DNA of 64,000 bases from Gammaproteobacteria bacterium (GTDB taxonomy: Bacteria > Pseudomonadota > Gammaproteobacteria > Eutrophobiales > Eutrophobiaceae): the NCBI GenBank assembly GCA_004297165.1, contig SCUJ01000005.1, forward strand, positions 240,947-304,946, in the 5' to 3' direction. Of this stretch, positions 35,812 through 46,689 are shown piece by piece (within the stretch, counting starts at the first letter, position 1; each line of letters starts with the position of its first letter). The notes under the pieces were generated by a model. It was not told where the DNA came from. It saw nothing but the letters and a program-made list of their open reading frames with translations, and made no database searches. The position numbers were made by a program, and so were the translations under genes.

Positions 35812-36711
35812 TTACTCGGATGCGGGCTTTACGAACTTGAGAGTCAGGCGATCCGACTCGCCGATATCAAGGTATTTCTGCCGGTCGCCCCCCGCGGGAA
35901 CAGCGAGATCCGGCGGCAAGGTCCAGACGCCATTCGGATGATCGTGTGTGTCCAGAGGATTTCTGTTGACGTCCGAGCCTCCCGCGAATTCGAAGCCGGC
36001 GGCCTTGGCAAGCGCGATCACCCGTTCCTCGGAAATGTAACCTTTGGCCGCCGCGGGGTCTTCAGTCGCGGGATCGGGCCACCGGTGATCGACAACTCCG
36101 AGAATTCCACCCGGTTTCAAAGCCGTGAAAAACGCGCTGAACATTCGCGCCGGGTCCTGACCATAACCGGAGTCGAACCAGTTGTGCACGTTGCGGAACG
36201 TCACGACCAGGTCGGCCGTCCCGGGCGGGGCGATCTCAATCTCATCCGGGGACCACAACGAGGTGAAAACAACTTCGCCGAAGACCTCCGGATAACGCGC
36301 CGCCTTCTCCGCCAGCGTCGCCATCTCGTTGCGCTGGTAGTCGAACGCCGCTTTCGATCCGTATTGCGCGGCATACAACTTGCCTTTACCGCGCAGTACG
36401 GGCGCCAGAACTTCCGTATACCATCCGCCGCCCGGCCAGATCTCGACAACCGTCATGTCGCGGCGCAGTCCGAAAAACGCGAGCGTTTCCTTTGGATGCC
36501 GATAGCGGTCGCGCGCCTTGTTGCGTTCGCTGCGGTGGTCTCCGGCGAGTGCGGTGTCCAGCGCGGCGTCAGTCGCGGGATCGAGCGCCTGCGCTGACAC
36601 GGCCGTCGCCTGGAGCAATGCGGCAGACAGAAACAGCGCGGCAAGAACGCCTTGGGACAGGAATTTACTTTCCTGCATCGGGGTATGACCGACTTCTCGT
36701 GTATTCATCAT
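35812..36711 (-). CDS. Exported class I methyltransferase-like protein (second copy)
   Basis: The start ATG at 36711 (next Met at 36708) follows GGGAGG by five bases and gives 299 residues. The signal region is about 20-42 (GVLAALFLSAALLQATAVSAQA). The domain shows KETLAFFGLRRDMTVVEIWPGGGWYTEVLAPVLRGKGKLYAAQYG, with motif I EIWPGGGWY. DLVVTFRNVHNWFDSGY and LKPGGILGVVDHRW follow. It resembles COG4798-type predicted methyltransferases with export signals and is a distant relative of the protein at 14184. It lies 44 bp after the sixth permease and should be transcribed with the exporter. Confidence 0.8.
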   Translation of the reverse strand: MMNTREVGHTPMQESKFLSQGVLAALFLSAALLQATAVSAQALDPATDAALDTALAGDHRSERNKARDRYRHPKETLAFFGLRRDMTVVEIWPGGGWYTEVLAPVLRGKGKLYAAQYGSKAAFDYQRNEMATLAEKAARYPEVFGEVVFTSLWSPDEIEIAPPGTADLVVTFRNVHNWFDSGYGQDPARMFSAFFTALKPGGILGVVDHRWPDPATEDPAAAKGYISEERVIALAKAAGFEFAGGSDVNRNPLDTHDHPNGVWTLPPDLAVPAGGDRQKYLDIGESDRLTLKFVKPASE

Positions 36712-36755
36712 TTTGTCCTCCCTTCTGGTTTGCTTAAAAATGAAACGATGCGGGT

Positions 36756-39248
36756 TCATTCCGCCGCCAGCGCTTCTGCCGGATCCACGCTCGACGCGCG
36801 GCGCGCCGGCAAATAACTCGCAAGCGCCGCCACGACCGTGAGCAGCACGGCGACTGTCGCGTAGGTGATCGCGTCGAGCGGCTGCACGCCGTGCAGCAGC
36901 GATGCCATCAGTCGCGTCACCGCCGCGGCGGCGCCGAGTCCGAGCGCGACGCCGGCGATCGCGAGCGTGACGCCGTACTGGACGAAGCTGCGCGCGATGT
37001 CGCGCTGCCGCGCCCCCAGCGCGAGGCGGATCGCGATGTCCCGACGGCGCTGCGCGACGATGTAGGACAACACGCCGTACAGGCCGATCACGCCGAGCGC
37101 CAGCGCGACGCCGCCGGCGATGGCCAGCATCGCCAGCGTGAACGAGGTGTGCACGAGCGAGCGGTCGTAGATGTCCGCCATGGTGCGCGGCGATGCTACC
37201 GGCAAGTCCGGGTGCACCGACCACACGGCCTGTTCGATCTGCCGGAGCAGCGTTGCGGTCCCGGCCAGCGGGCTGCGGATGATAACGGTGACCCCGCGGG
37301 TGACCCACGGAACGTTGGGCGCAAAGAAATTTGCATTCATCGCGGGCCAGTACACGATGGCGGGCGCCGGTTCGCTCACGCCATTCTCGCGCACATCCTG
37401 CACGACGCCGATCACCTCGCTCCACGGCGCATTGGCGGGCCACCGTATTCGTTTGCCCACTGCAGCCGCCGGTTCGCGCCACAGTTCCCGGGCAAGATTC
37501 TCCGGAAGGAGGACGACATGCCTGCCGTCGTAGATATCGGACCAGGTGAAGTCGCGCCCCGCGATCAACTGCGTGCCGGCGGTGTGGAAGAATCCCGGCG
37601 ACACGAACTTGAAGGTGCGCATCACGCCGGTATCACCGGGCTGGCGGGGCTGCCCTTCAACGTCGATGCTGTCCCACATGGAGAGCGCCCCTTCCAGCGG
37701 CATCGCGCTGCCGAACGCGGCGGAACTTACGCCGGGCAGCGCGGCGAGCGCATCCACGATGTCGTTCTGCATGCGTGCGACGCGCTCCGCGTCCCGTTCC
37801 AGAGACTCGGGTATGGCAATGCGAAGCGTTTGCAGCGTGGCGCCGTCCGTGAAACCCGGCGCGACGGCATGCAATGCCTGGAAGGTGCGGATCATCAGTC
37901 CCGAGCTCACCAGCAGCACCAGCGCCAACGCCACCTGCGCCACCACCAGGATGTTCTGCGTGCGGTGCTGTTCGCGCCCCTGGCTGGCGCTGCGCCCGCC
38001 GCTGTACAGCGCCGCGCGTATCCGCGGGCTCGAAAACCTGAGCGCGGGGATCAGTCCCAGCAGCAGGCCGGCGAGCAACGACACGAGGAACGTCACGCCC
38101 AGTGCGCGCGCATCGATGCCGATTTCAACCAGACGCGGCAGGCCGGCCGGCGCCATCGCGATGAGAAGTTTCAACATGGCAAAGGCAAAGGCAAGACCCA
38201 GCACACCGCCGATGAGGCCGAGCAGCGTGCTTTCGATGAGCAGCGTGCGCGCGATGCGCCCCGATCCGGCGCCGAGAGCGGCGCGCACCGCCAGCTCGCG
38301 CTGCCTGCCATCGGCCCGCACCAGCAGCAGGTTGATCACATTCGCGCAGGCGATCAACAGCACGATGCCGATGGTGCCCATGACCACCCACAGCACATTG
38401 CCGACGTCGCCGATCACATCCTGCTTCAGCGAGCGTAGCGCCGGCGTGATCTTCCAGCCGTCCAGATAGTTCGCTTTCCCATCGCCGCGATACGGCCACG
38501 ACGCAACCCAGATCGGCAGCATGCGCGCCACGTCGGCGTTGGCCTGCGCGAGCGTCACCCCCGGCTTCAGCCGCGCAATGCCCTGGCAGCAGAAGGGCGG
38601 CAGCGTCAGACGTGTGCGGTCGATCTGGTTCGGCAGGATCAGATCGCCGCGGGAATCGGCGATCCGGAATCCCCTGGGCATGACGCCGACGATCTGGGCC
38701 GGCATCGAATTGACGTTGATGCTCCGGCCCACGACCGATAGATCGCCGCTGAAACGGCTCTGCCAGTACTCGTGGCTGAGGATTACGGTCAGCGCCCCTC
38801 CCGGCCGGTACTCCTCGGCCGAGAACCCGCGCCCCAGCGCGGGTTGAATGCCCAGCGTTTGCAGGACGCCGTTGCTGATACCCAGCGTGCGCACCTCTTC
38901 GGGTTCCGCGAGGCCCGTAACGCTGGCGACGCCTAGCTCCCATAAACCGACGCTCTGAAACACGCGGTTCTGTTCAGCGTAAGTGAAGAACATCGATGGC
39001 GACGGGCGCAGTCCCCCGGATTCCGCGATGGCGCCCGGCGCGCCCGGCGCCGTATGCCAGATGGACACCAACTGTTCGGCCTGTGGATAGGGCAATGGCT
39101 TCAGCAACACGCTGTTGACCACGCTGAAAATCGCAGTGTTCGCGCCCAACCCAACGGCCAGCGTCAGCAATACAGTCAGCGTGAAGCTGGGAGTCCGGAC
39201 TAACGCGCGAATGGCATAGCCGAGGTCGCGGAGAAGATTATCGATCAT
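36756..39248 (-). CDS. ADOP-family ABC permease (array member 6, copy 3)
   Basis: From the ATG at 39248 (AGGAGAAACGCC upstream) the protein has 830 residues. It starts MIDNLLRDLGYAIRALVRTPSFTLTVLLTLAVGLGANTAIFSVVNSVLLKPLPYP. The core is GIVLLIACANVINLLLVRADGRQRELAVRAALGAGSGRI, and the tail is [20 protein letters not shown], slightly diverged from the ...MQALREE of its neighbours. An open frame extends far upstream into the preceding gene, but the conserved start and ribosome site fix the beginning. It is the last permease of the array. Confidence 0.87.
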   Translation of the reverse strand: MIDNLLRDLGYAIRALVRTPSFTLTVLLTLAVGLGANTAIFSVVNSVLLKPLPYPQAEQLVSIWHTAPGAPGAIAESGGLRPSPSMFFTYAEQNRVFQSVGLWELGVASVTGLAEPEEVRTLGISNGVLQTLGIQPALGRGFSAEEYRPGGALTVILSHEYWQSRFSGDLSVVGRSINVNSMPAQIVGVMPRGFRIADSRGDLILPNQIDRTRLTLPPFCCQGIARLKPGVTLAQANADVARMLPIWVASWPYRGDGKANYLDGWKITPALRSLKQDVIGDVGNVLWVVMGTIGIVLLIACANVINLLLVRADGRQRELAVRAALGAGSGRIARTLLIESTLLGLIGGVLGLAFAFAMLKLLIAMAPAGLPRLVEIGIDARALGVTFLVSLLAGLLLGLIPALRFSSPRIRAALYSGGRSASQGREQHRTQNILVVAQVALALVLLVSSGLMIRTFQALHAVAPGFTDGATLQTLRIAIPESLERDAERVARMQNDIVDALAALPGVSSAAFGSAMPLEGALSMWDSIDVEGQPRQPGDTGVMRTFKFVSPGFFHTAGTQLIAGRDFTWSDIYDGRHVVLLPENLARELWREPAAAVGKRIRWPANAPWSEVIGVVQDVRENGVSEPAPAIVYWPAMNANFFAPNVPWVTRGVTVIIRSPLAGTATLLRQIEQAVWSVHPDLPVASPRTMADIYDRSLVHTSFTLAMLAIAGGVALALGVIGLYGVLSYIVAQRRRDIAIRLALGARQRDIARSFVQYGVTLAIAGVALGLGAAAAVTRLMASLLHGVQPLDAITYATVAVLLTVVAALASYLPARRASSVDPAEALAAE

Positions 39249-39258
39249 GGCGTTTCTC

Positions 39259-41769
39259 CTATTCCTCCCGCAGCGCCTGCATCGGATCGATGCGCGCGGC
39301 GCGGCGCGCGGGAAGGTAGCTCGCGAGAGCCGCAGCCGCGAGGATGATCCCGATCGCGGCCATATAGGCTGCGGGGTCCATGGGCTCGATACCGAACAAC
39401 AGCGAGGACATCGAGCGTCCCAACGCCGCAGCCACGACCAGCCCGACCACAACCCCCACGCCGCTGAGCGTGAGCCCGTGCAGCAGGAACATCTTCTCGA
39501 GCTGCCGAGGCTCGGCGCCAAGCGCCGAGCGAATACCGATCTCCCGAGCTCTCCGTGAGACGACGTAGGCAATGACGCCGTAGATGCCGATGACACCGAG
39601 GAACAGTGCCATGCCGCCGGCAATCGCAAGCATCACGAGCGTGAACGACGTGCGCGCCAGCGAGCCGGCGTAGTAGTCCTGCATCGTGCGCTCTTCTCCG
39701 ATCGGGATCGTCGCGCTCAACGACCGGATGGCGTCGCGGATCTCGTTCATGAGGGTGGCCGCGCCCGCACGCTCCGTGCGGATCGCGAAGACGGGCCATG
39801 GCCACGCAGCCGCGGGCCTGGCGAACATGTTCCGCGAGAGCACGGGCCAGTACACGGAGCTCGGCGTGGCCTGGTACAACCCGTCCTGATGGACGTTTTG
39901 CACCACGCCGATGACCTCCTTCCAGTCATCCTGAGGAAACGGACCGATCTTGATGCGACGCCCGAGCGCGCCGGCGGGGTCGACCGCGAGCTCGCGAGCG
40001 AAGTCCTCCGAAATCACGGCCACGCGGCCACCCGTCTCGATGTCGGTCCACGTCACGTCGCGACCCGCGATCATTCGCGTGCCCATGGCCGCGAAATAGC
40101 CCGGTGAAACGTAGATCCATCTGCGCTGCGGCGGCATAGCTCCCGCCACCAGCGTATCGCCTTCGATCGTCACTGGTCCGTTGCTCTGCTGCGTATCCAT
40201 CGGAACGTTGCTCGAGAAGCCGACCGCAACCACGCCCGGAAGTGCCGCGATCTTGTCGAGGATCTCGTGCTCGATAAGCGTGGTCTGCTGCTCGTCACGG
40301 CCTGGCGGAATCCAAATCCTCGCGGTTTGAATCGTCGCCGGGTTCGAGAAGCCTGGGTCTACGTCGCGCAGCGCTTGGAACGTGCGAATCATGAGCACGG
40401 CACTCACGACCAACACCAGCGCGAGCGCGACCTGCACGACGACGAGCATGTTGCGCGTCGCGCTGCGTTCGCGGTTCGCGCTCGATCCGCGCGTAGCGCC
40501 CGTCGCAGGCGTCTCGATGTGCAAGGCATGCTTGAGCGCCGTGATCGAGCCGAACACGAGCGTCGATGCCAGCGAGATCACGACAGTGAACACGAGCACG
40601 GGTGGATGGAGGGTGATCTCTTGCAGACGCGGCAAGTCGCTCGGGCCAATGGCAACGAGGCCCCGTAGTCCAACGTAGGCGAACACCAAGCCGAGCGCGC
40701 TGCCGGCGGCGCCTAGAACCAGGCTCTCGCTGAGCAACTCCCGCGCGATTCGCGCCGGCAGCGCACCGAGCGCGGCGCGCACCGCGAACTCCGGCCGCCG
40801 CGCGTCCGCACGCACGAGCATGAGATTCGCGATGTTGGCGCAGGCGATCATCAGCACGGCGCCGATGGCACCCATGAGCACCCACAACATGCTCGCCACG
40901 CCGCCGACCAAGTCGTCGAGCAACGGATGCGCGACCGGCGTGATTTGCATGTTCACGAACTGCTCTTTCGTCGTGCCCGGAAACGGCGGCCAGGCGTCGA
41001 ACCAGATCGGTCGAATTCGATCGAGATCGGCTTGCGCCTCGGCGAGCGAAACACCCGGCTTCAGTCGGGCGAGCATCTGGTAGGAGTAGATACCGTGGGC
41101 CTGCCGGGCGGGGTCGAGGCGCATCGGGATGACGATGTCGGGCTGCAGCGCCGCATCAAGGAAGCGAAAATCGGGCGGCAGGATGCCGACGACCTGCGAC
41201 GACGGCGGCAAGCGCAAAGTACCGCCGCCGCCCGACGAATCGAGCGAGAGCGCCCGCCCGAGCGCCGCTTCGTCGCCGCCGAAGCGGCGCTGCCAAAACG
41301 CGTACGAGAGAATCACGGGCGCAGGGCCCTCTGCCGCGGCTCCGTGCTCCTGCTCCGTGAACCAACGGCCGAGCATCGGCTGTATGCCGAGTGCCTGGAG
41401 TGTGCCGTCTGTGACACGCAGGGCGCGCACGCGGTCCGCCTTGCCGCGGTCGGTCAACGTCGCGGAGTCCTCTTGCCACAGGCCGATACTGGCAAACGTC
41501 CGGTTCTCGTCGCGGTACGTCAGGTACATGTTCGTGCTGGCGAAGATGTCGTTGACGCCGAGACCGACCGCGCTGTGCCTGATCCGCATGAGCTCGCCGG
41601 AGTTCGGATACGGCAACGGCTTGATCAGCACCGAGTACACGACGCTAAAGATCGCCGTGGTCGCACCGATGCCGAGCGCGAGTGTTAGCACTGTGGCAAA
41701 CGTGAATGCGGGCCGCCGCGGCAAACCGCGCAGAGCGTAGCGAAGGTCGCGTAACATACTATCGATCAT
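39259..41769 (-). CDS. ADOP-family ABC permease (array member 5)
   Basis: This is an 836-residue permease: [60 protein letters not shown], core VLMIACANIANLMLVRADARRPEFAVRAALGALPARI, tail [20 protein letters not shown]. Between residues about 60 and 260 lies the first MacB-type periplasmic domain (PMLGRWFTEQEH, VILSYAFWQRRFGGDEA). It is separated from the next gene by only 10 bp, with the start AGGAGGAACGCCATGATC. That junction is nearly repeated at two other places in the array. Confidence 0.88.
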   Translation of the reverse strand: MIDSMLRDLRYALRGLPRRPAFTFATVLTLALGIGATTAIFSVVYSVLIKPLPYPNSGELMRIRHSAVGLGVNDIFASTNMYLTYRDENRTFASIGLWQEDSATLTDRGKADRVRALRVTDGTLQALGIQPMLGRWFTEQEHGAAAEGPAPVILSYAFWQRRFGGDEAALGRALSLDSSGGGGTLRLPPSSQVVGILPPDFRFLDAALQPDIVIPMRLDPARQAHGIYSYQMLARLKPGVSLAEAQADLDRIRPIWFDAWPPFPGTTKEQFVNMQITPVAHPLLDDLVGGVASMLWVLMGAIGAVLMIACANIANLMLVRADARRPEFAVRAALGALPARIARELLSESLVLGAAGSALGLVFAYVGLRGLVAIGPSDLPRLQEITLHPPVLVFTVVISLASTLVFGSITALKHALHIETPATGATRGSSANRERSATRNMLVVVQVALALVLVVSAVLMIRTFQALRDVDPGFSNPATIQTARIWIPPGRDEQQTTLIEHEILDKIAALPGVVAVGFSSNVPMDTQQSNGPVTIEGDTLVAGAMPPQRRWIYVSPGYFAAMGTRMIAGRDVTWTDIETGGRVAVISEDFARELAVDPAGALGRRIKIGPFPQDDWKEVIGVVQNVHQDGLYQATPSSVYWPVLSRNMFARPAAAWPWPVFAIRTERAGAATLMNEIRDAIRSLSATIPIGEERTMQDYYAGSLARTSFTLVMLAIAGGMALFLGVIGIYGVIAYVVSRRAREIGIRSALGAEPRQLEKMFLLHGLTLSGVGVVVGLVVAAALGRSMSSLLFGIEPMDPAAYMAAIGIILAAAALASYLPARRAARIDPMQALREE

Positions 41770-41779
41770 GGCGTTCCTC

Positions 41780-44200
41780 CTACTCCTCTCGTAATGCCTG
41801 CATCGGATCGATGCGGGAGGCGCGCAGCGCTGGAAACAGCGCGGCCAAAACCGCGACAGCCATCACGATGGCGATGACGCTGGAAAGCGTGATCGGGTCG
41901 GAAGGGGATACGCCGAAGAGCATCCCGGATAGGGCCCGCGTGAACGCGAGGGACAGCGCGAGACCGGCAATGCATGCCATGCCGACGACCCGCAGGGTTT
42001 TCCACAGAAACTGCGAGACGATGCGGCTGCGCAGCGCGCCCAAGGCCACGCGCAAACCCACCTCGCGGCGGCGCAGGCTGACGATGTAGCTCAAGGTTCC
42101 GTAGAGGCCGACGCAGGTCAGTGACAGCGCCGTGCTGGCGAACAACATCAGCAGGATCGTGCGCAGGCGATTCTGCGCGTATTGATCGTCGATGCGTTCG
42201 GCGAGCGGCGCGATGTCATACATGGCCTTGGTCGGCTCGATCTCCTTGAGTTTCGCGCGCACTGCCTCGGCGATTGCCGCAGGCTCGCCGCGCGTGCGCA
42301 CCAGAAAGGACAGCGGCGGGTAGGCGACGGCGGTGGTGCATTGGTAAACGGTCGGCACGGGTTCGCGCTCAAGGCCGTATTCGCGCGCGTCCCCCACGAT
42401 GCCCGCGACGGTAAGAACGTTGTCGCCGGCTTTGAGACGGCGCCCGACCGAGGACAGGCCCGACAGATACCGACTGGCGAACGCTTCGTTTACGACAACA
42501 TCGCGATTCACGCCTTGCGCTTGGGTGGTCTGAGCAACTTGATCGGGCGGCTGCCGGCGGCACGGTTCGCCGGTGAGCAGCGGGATCTGCATGGTGTTGA
42601 AGTAGCTCGGGGACACGATACGGATCTCCCCAATCGCGCGCACGTTGGAGTCGGCTCGCCCTTCTACCTCGTACTCATTCGCGAAGAACTGGAAACCGCT
42701 GCCGTCGCTGAGTACGCCGGGCACGGGCGATGACGTGGCGGTCGCGACGACGCCGGGCAGCGCGCTCAGCTCATCGAGCATGCGTTCGATGCGCCGAATC
42801 ATCTCCTCGTATGGTTCCCCGTAAGACCCGCTCACGCGAAAACTCAAAACACGGTTCGGTTCGAACCCCGGATCGACGCGCCAAAGTTCTTGCATGCTGC
42901 GGATGAGCAGCCCGGCGCCCGCGAGCAACATGATCGACAAAGCGACTTGCGCGCCGACGAACGACCAGTGCAGGGAATGGCGCGCCGATACCTGGGTGCG
43001 GCGCGCTTCTGCCAGGTTGCCGCGCGAAGCATCGCGGGTACTGTGAACGGCCGGCAGCAAACCGCAGGCAACGGTGACGACCACGACGGAGAGCAGTGTG
43101 TAGAGCAGGATGCGACCGTCGAGCGCGATTTCATCGACACGCGGAAAATCCGGAACGAGCGCCTGAAACGCGAGCGGAATTCCGGCAGCGACGGCCAAAC
43201 CCAGCAAGGCGCCGGCGCCGGCCAGCACGGCGGTTTCGGTCAATGCTTGCGCGGTGATGGACGACCGCGGCGCGCCGAGCGCGAGTCGCACGGCGATCTC
43301 CCGTTGCCGCTCCGCCGCGCGCGACAACAACAGCGCGGCGATGTTGGTGCAGGCGATCAGCAGCAATACGGAGACCGCGCCGAACAGCAGCCACAGTGAA
43401 CCGCGGACATGCCCCACGGTTGCATCCTTGAACGGTACGATGGTGACTCCGACGTCGAGATCGCTATCGGGATACTGCTCGGCAAGCCGGGCCTGCACCA
43501 GCGCCAGGTCGGCGCGCGCCTGCTCCAGAGTGACGCCTGGCTTGAGACGGCCGACGCCCTGGAACCACAACATGCCCCTGCCGAACCACGGCATGTAGAT
43601 TTGTGGCGCCCACAAGTCCACATCCCGATCCGGAAAACGGAACGAGGCAGGCAGCACGCCGACAATCGGATAGGATTGATCTCCGATCCGGATCTGCCTT
43701 TGCAGCACGTTTGGATCGCCCTCTAGGCGCGTTTGCCAGAAGCGATGGCTGATGATCACAAGCGGGGGAGCGCCTTCCTGGTGCTCAGCGGCGGTGAAGC
43801 CGCGCCCAAGCTCGGGAGAGACCCCCCAAACCTCGAGAAACCTCGGGGAGACGCTCGCCATCCGCGCCCGTTCCGGTAGATCCCCGGACGTCTCGGCAAC
43901 GTCCTGAGTCGTGTAACCGTTCATCGCCTCGAAGGAGGAATTGAGCCGGTTCCAGTCTTCCAGGCGCAGCGGCGCGATGTTGGAAAACGGCGCGCCCTCG
44001 CGCGCTTCGTCCAAGGTTACGAGGCGATCGGCGTCCGGAAACGGCAGCGGTCGCAACAACACGGCATCCAGCATAGAGAACACCGCGCCGTTGGCGCCGA
44101 TGCCGAGCGCAAGCGTCAGCACGGCCATGAGCGTGAAGCCTGGCGTGCGAGTCAAGGTGCGGATGGCGTAGCGCAGATTGCGTAGAAAGTTATCAATCAT
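41780..44200 (-). CDS. ADOP-family ABC permease (array member 4)
   Basis: The ATG at 44200 ([55 protein letters not shown]) gives 806 residues. The core LLIACTNIAALLLSRAAERQREIAVRLALGAPRSSI and tail ALRASRIDPMQALREE fit the family. The second periplasmic domain carries an unusual Cys-containing loop (LLTGEPCRRQPPDQVAQTTQAQG) not seen in the neighbours. Upstream and downstream junctions are both 10 bp. The frame is open further 5', into the previous gene's end, because that end is conserved at nucleotide level. Confidence 0.88.
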   Translation of the reverse strand: MIDNFLRNLRYAIRTLTRTPGFTLMAVLTLALGIGANGAVFSMLDAVLLRPLPFPDADRLVTLDEAREGAPFSNIAPLRLEDWNRLNSSFEAMNGYTTQDVAETSGDLPERARMASVSPRFLEVWGVSPELGRGFTAAEHQEGAPPLVIISHRFWQTRLEGDPNVLQRQIRIGDQSYPIVGVLPASFRFPDRDVDLWAPQIYMPWFGRGMLWFQGVGRLKPGVTLEQARADLALVQARLAEQYPDSDLDVGVTIVPFKDATVGHVRGSLWLLFGAVSVLLLIACTNIAALLLSRAAERQREIAVRLALGAPRSSITAQALTETAVLAGAGALLGLAVAAGIPLAFQALVPDFPRVDEIALDGRILLYTLLSVVVVTVACGLLPAVHSTRDASRGNLAEARRTQVSARHSLHWSFVGAQVALSIMLLAGAGLLIRSMQELWRVDPGFEPNRVLSFRVSGSYGEPYEEMIRRIERMLDELSALPGVVATATSSPVPGVLSDGSGFQFFANEYEVEGRADSNVRAIGEIRIVSPSYFNTMQIPLLTGEPCRRQPPDQVAQTTQAQGVNRDVVVNEAFASRYLSGLSSVGRRLKAGDNVLTVAGIVGDAREYGLEREPVPTVYQCTTAVAYPPLSFLVRTRGEPAAIAEAVRAKLKEIEPTKAMYDIAPLAERIDDQYAQNRLRTILLMLFASTALSLTCVGLYGTLSYIVSLRRREVGLRVALGALRSRIVSQFLWKTLRVVGMACIAGLALSLAFTRALSGMLFGVSPSDPITLSSVIAIVMAVAVLAALFPALRASRIDPMQALREE

Positions 44201-44210
44201 GGCGTTCCTC

Positions 44211-46667
44211 CTATTCCTCCCGCAGCGCCCGCATCGGATCAATACTCGCGGCGCGGCGCGCAGGAAGGTAACTTGCGAGAAGCGCCGCCAGCGCCAAAAA
44301 CGCGGCCGCCATTGCAAAGGATGCGGCATCGACTGGGGTGACGCCGAACAGCAGCGACGACAGGAGACGCGTCACGCCGGCGGCGACCCCCGCGCCTAGG
44401 ATAATCCCGAGGCCCGAGAGCAGCATCCCGCGAAAGACGAACATCCTTTTGACCTTGCGGGGCGCGGCGCCCAGCGCGATCCGGATGCCGACCTCGCGCC
44501 GGCGCTGCATCACGGCATAGGCGAGCACGCCGTAAATGCCGACGATGCTGAGCGAGAGCGCCATCGCCCCGGCGATCCCGAGCAGGACCAGCGCGAAGTT
44601 CGTTCGCCCCAGCGAGATCTCGTACATCGCCGCCACGGTGTTTACCGAGACGAGCGGCAGGTTCGGATCCACGGCGGCGATCGCCTGGCGCAGTTCGGCG
44701 ACAAATGTCTCCGTGCCGGTGCGATCGCTGCGCAACACGAAGGCGACCGAGGTCGGCGTGGCGGGCCCGATCATCTCGTGCTGGCGCGCCGGCGAGTAGA
44801 CGATCGCGGGCGCCGGCTGATCCGCGCCGTTGTCATGGACATCCGCGACCACGCCGATCACCTCCTGCCAGTCGCCGGTTGTTCCGAGCTTGATGCGCTT
44901 GCCAACCGCGCCCGCGACCGTGTTCCAGGTCTCCCGGGCGAAGGTCTCCGACACCAGCGCGACATTCCGTTCGTCGTAGAGCTCCGGCCAATCGACGTCG
45001 CGCCCCGCGATGAGCGGCGTTTCCAGCGTGCGGAAGTACCCGGGTGAAATCATCTTGACCGTGCGGGATGGAGGCAGCTCGCCAGTCGCGTAGGTCTTGT
45101 CCTCAGCAGCCACGATCACGTTCGCCCCGCGGTCCATCGGCAGCGAATCGACATAGGCCGCCGCCGCGACGCCAGGGACTGCCTTGAGCCGCTCAAGAAT
45201 TTGCTCCTGCATCCGCACCAGCCTGTCCGGCGCCGCGGTCACTGCCGCAGGCAGGAGGGGTCGCACCGTCTGGAGCGTCTCCGGGTGGGCGAATCCGGGA
45301 TCGACCGCGCGCAGATTCTGAAAGGTGCGGATCAACAGACCCGAGCAGACGAGCAACACCAGCGCAAGCGCCATCTGGGCCACGACCAACGCATCCTGCG
45401 ATCGGTTCCGGCTCTTGCCGGCGCTCGCCCAGCGCGTGCCTTCGCGGATGAACGCGGCCAGACGCGATCCCGATTTCGATCCGGCGACTTTCAGGATCGG
45501 GAAGAGTCCGAACAGCAACCCGGAGGCGATCGATATCATCAGAGTAAACAGCAGAACCGCGGGGTCGATGGCGATCTCGCCAAGCCGCGGCAGGTACGTC
45601 GGCCCATACGCCGTCAACAACCGCAGGCCGCCGTACGCGAGACCGAGTCCCACGAGTCCGCCGAGCCCGCTGAGCGTCAGGCTCTCCGCCAGCAGGGCGC
45701 GCGCGATGTGTCCGCGTCCGGCGCCGAGCGCCACGCGGATCGCGAGCTCCTGGCCACGGCCCTCGGCCCGCACCAGCAATAGATTCGCGACGTTCGCGCA
45801 GGCGGTCAACAACACGATGCCGATGCCGCCGAGCAGCACCCACAGCATGCGGCCGATGTCGCCCACCACGTCCTGCTTGAGCGGCCGTACGGCGGGCTCG
45901 AGGTGGAGGGCATCCATGCGATGCCCCGCATAGCGCTCCAGAAACACCGGCAGCATGCGGCCGATGTCGGCATTGGCCTCGGCCACAGCGATGCCCGGCT
46001 TGAGCCGGCCGATCGCGCTGTAGCGCCAATCCGCGGCCGGCTGCGCGAGATCGAGTCGCGCCGGCACGATCACGTCGATGGGGGCGCCGAAGTGCGTGAA
46101 TCCCGCGGGCATCACGGCTATGACCGTACGCGGCCTGCCATCGAGTATCACCGTGCGCCCGATCACGCCCGGATCGGAACCGAAACGGCGTTGCCAGTAA
46201 CGGTCGCTCAGTATTGCGGTCTCCGCCGCGCCGGGTTGATCGTCGGCGGGCGAGAACCACCGGCCCAGCGCCGGTTGCACGCCCAATGCCTGCAACGCGC
46301 CGTGCGTGACCTCCAGCGCCGTCGCCACCTCCGGCGTTTCGATCCCGGTGACGGTCAGGCTGGCGAAGCGCCACAACCCGAGTTCTTCGAATGTACGATT
46401 GTCCGCACCATATACCGCGAACATCTGCGGCGAGAACACGAAATTGTCGCCGCGCACATTGCCCATCACGGCCGAGTGCGTCACCGTCATCACCCGATCC
46501 GCATCCGGATACGGCAGCGGTTTGATCACGATGCCATTGACCACGCTGAACATGGCCGTCGTCGCGCCGATGCCGAGCGCAAGCGTCAGCACGACCGTGA
46601 GCGTAAAGCCGGGCGAGCGGATGAACATCCGGAACGCGAGGCGCAGGTAATCCACCAAGGCTGACAT
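44211..46667 (-). CDS. ADOP-family ABC permease (array member 3)
   Basis: The 818-residue permease begins [59 protein letters not shown]. The first FtsX core is [39 protein letters not shown], and it ends [16 protein letters not shown]. The N-terminus ([12 protein letters not shown]) differs from the MIDxxLRxLRYA start of the next three members, while the 3' junction is the conserved 10-bp type. The gap to the previous gene is 22 bp. Confidence 0.88.
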   Translation of the reverse strand: MSALVDYLRLAFRMFIRSPGFTLTVVLTLALGIGATTAMFSVVNGIVIKPLPYPDADRVMTVTHSAVMGNVRGDNFVFSPQMFAVYGADNRTFEELGLWRFASLTVTGIETPEVATALEVTHGALQALGVQPALGRWFSPADDQPGAAETAILSDRYWQRRFGSDPGVIGRTVILDGRPRTVIAVMPAGFTHFGAPIDVIVPARLDLAQPAADWRYSAIGRLKPGIAVAEANADIGRMLPVFLERYAGHRMDALHLEPAVRPLKQDVVGDIGRMLWVLLGGIGIVLLTACANVANLLLVRAEGRGQELAIRVALGAGRGHIARALLAESLTLSGLGGLVGLGLAYGGLRLLTAYGPTYLPRLGEIAIDPAVLLFTLMISIASGLLFGLFPILKVAGSKSGSRLAAFIREGTRWASAGKSRNRSQDALVVAQMALALVLLVCSGLLIRTFQNLRAVDPGFAHPETLQTVRPLLPAAVTAAPDRLVRMQEQILERLKAVPGVAAAAYVDSLPMDRGANVIVAAEDKTYATGELPPSRTVKMISPGYFRTLETPLIAGRDVDWPELYDERNVALVSETFARETWNTVAGAVGKRIKLGTTGDWQEVIGVVADVHDNGADQPAPAIVYSPARQHEMIGPATPTSVAFVLRSDRTGTETFVAELRQAIAAVDPNLPLVSVNTVAAMYEISLGRTNFALVLLGIAGAMALSLSIVGIYGVLAYAVMQRRREVGIRIALGAAPRKVKRMFVFRGMLLSGLGIILGAGVAAGVTRLLSSLLFGVTPVDAASFAMAAAFLALAALLASYLPARRAASIDPMRALREE

Positions 46668-46689
46668 GCATCATTCCTCTCTGGGTTGT

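Noticed and set aside
35812..37482. A 556-residue methyltransferase frame
   Set aside because: The first part is an out-of-frame reading of the end of the upstream permease gene. A clear ribosome site and signal peptide place the start at 36711.
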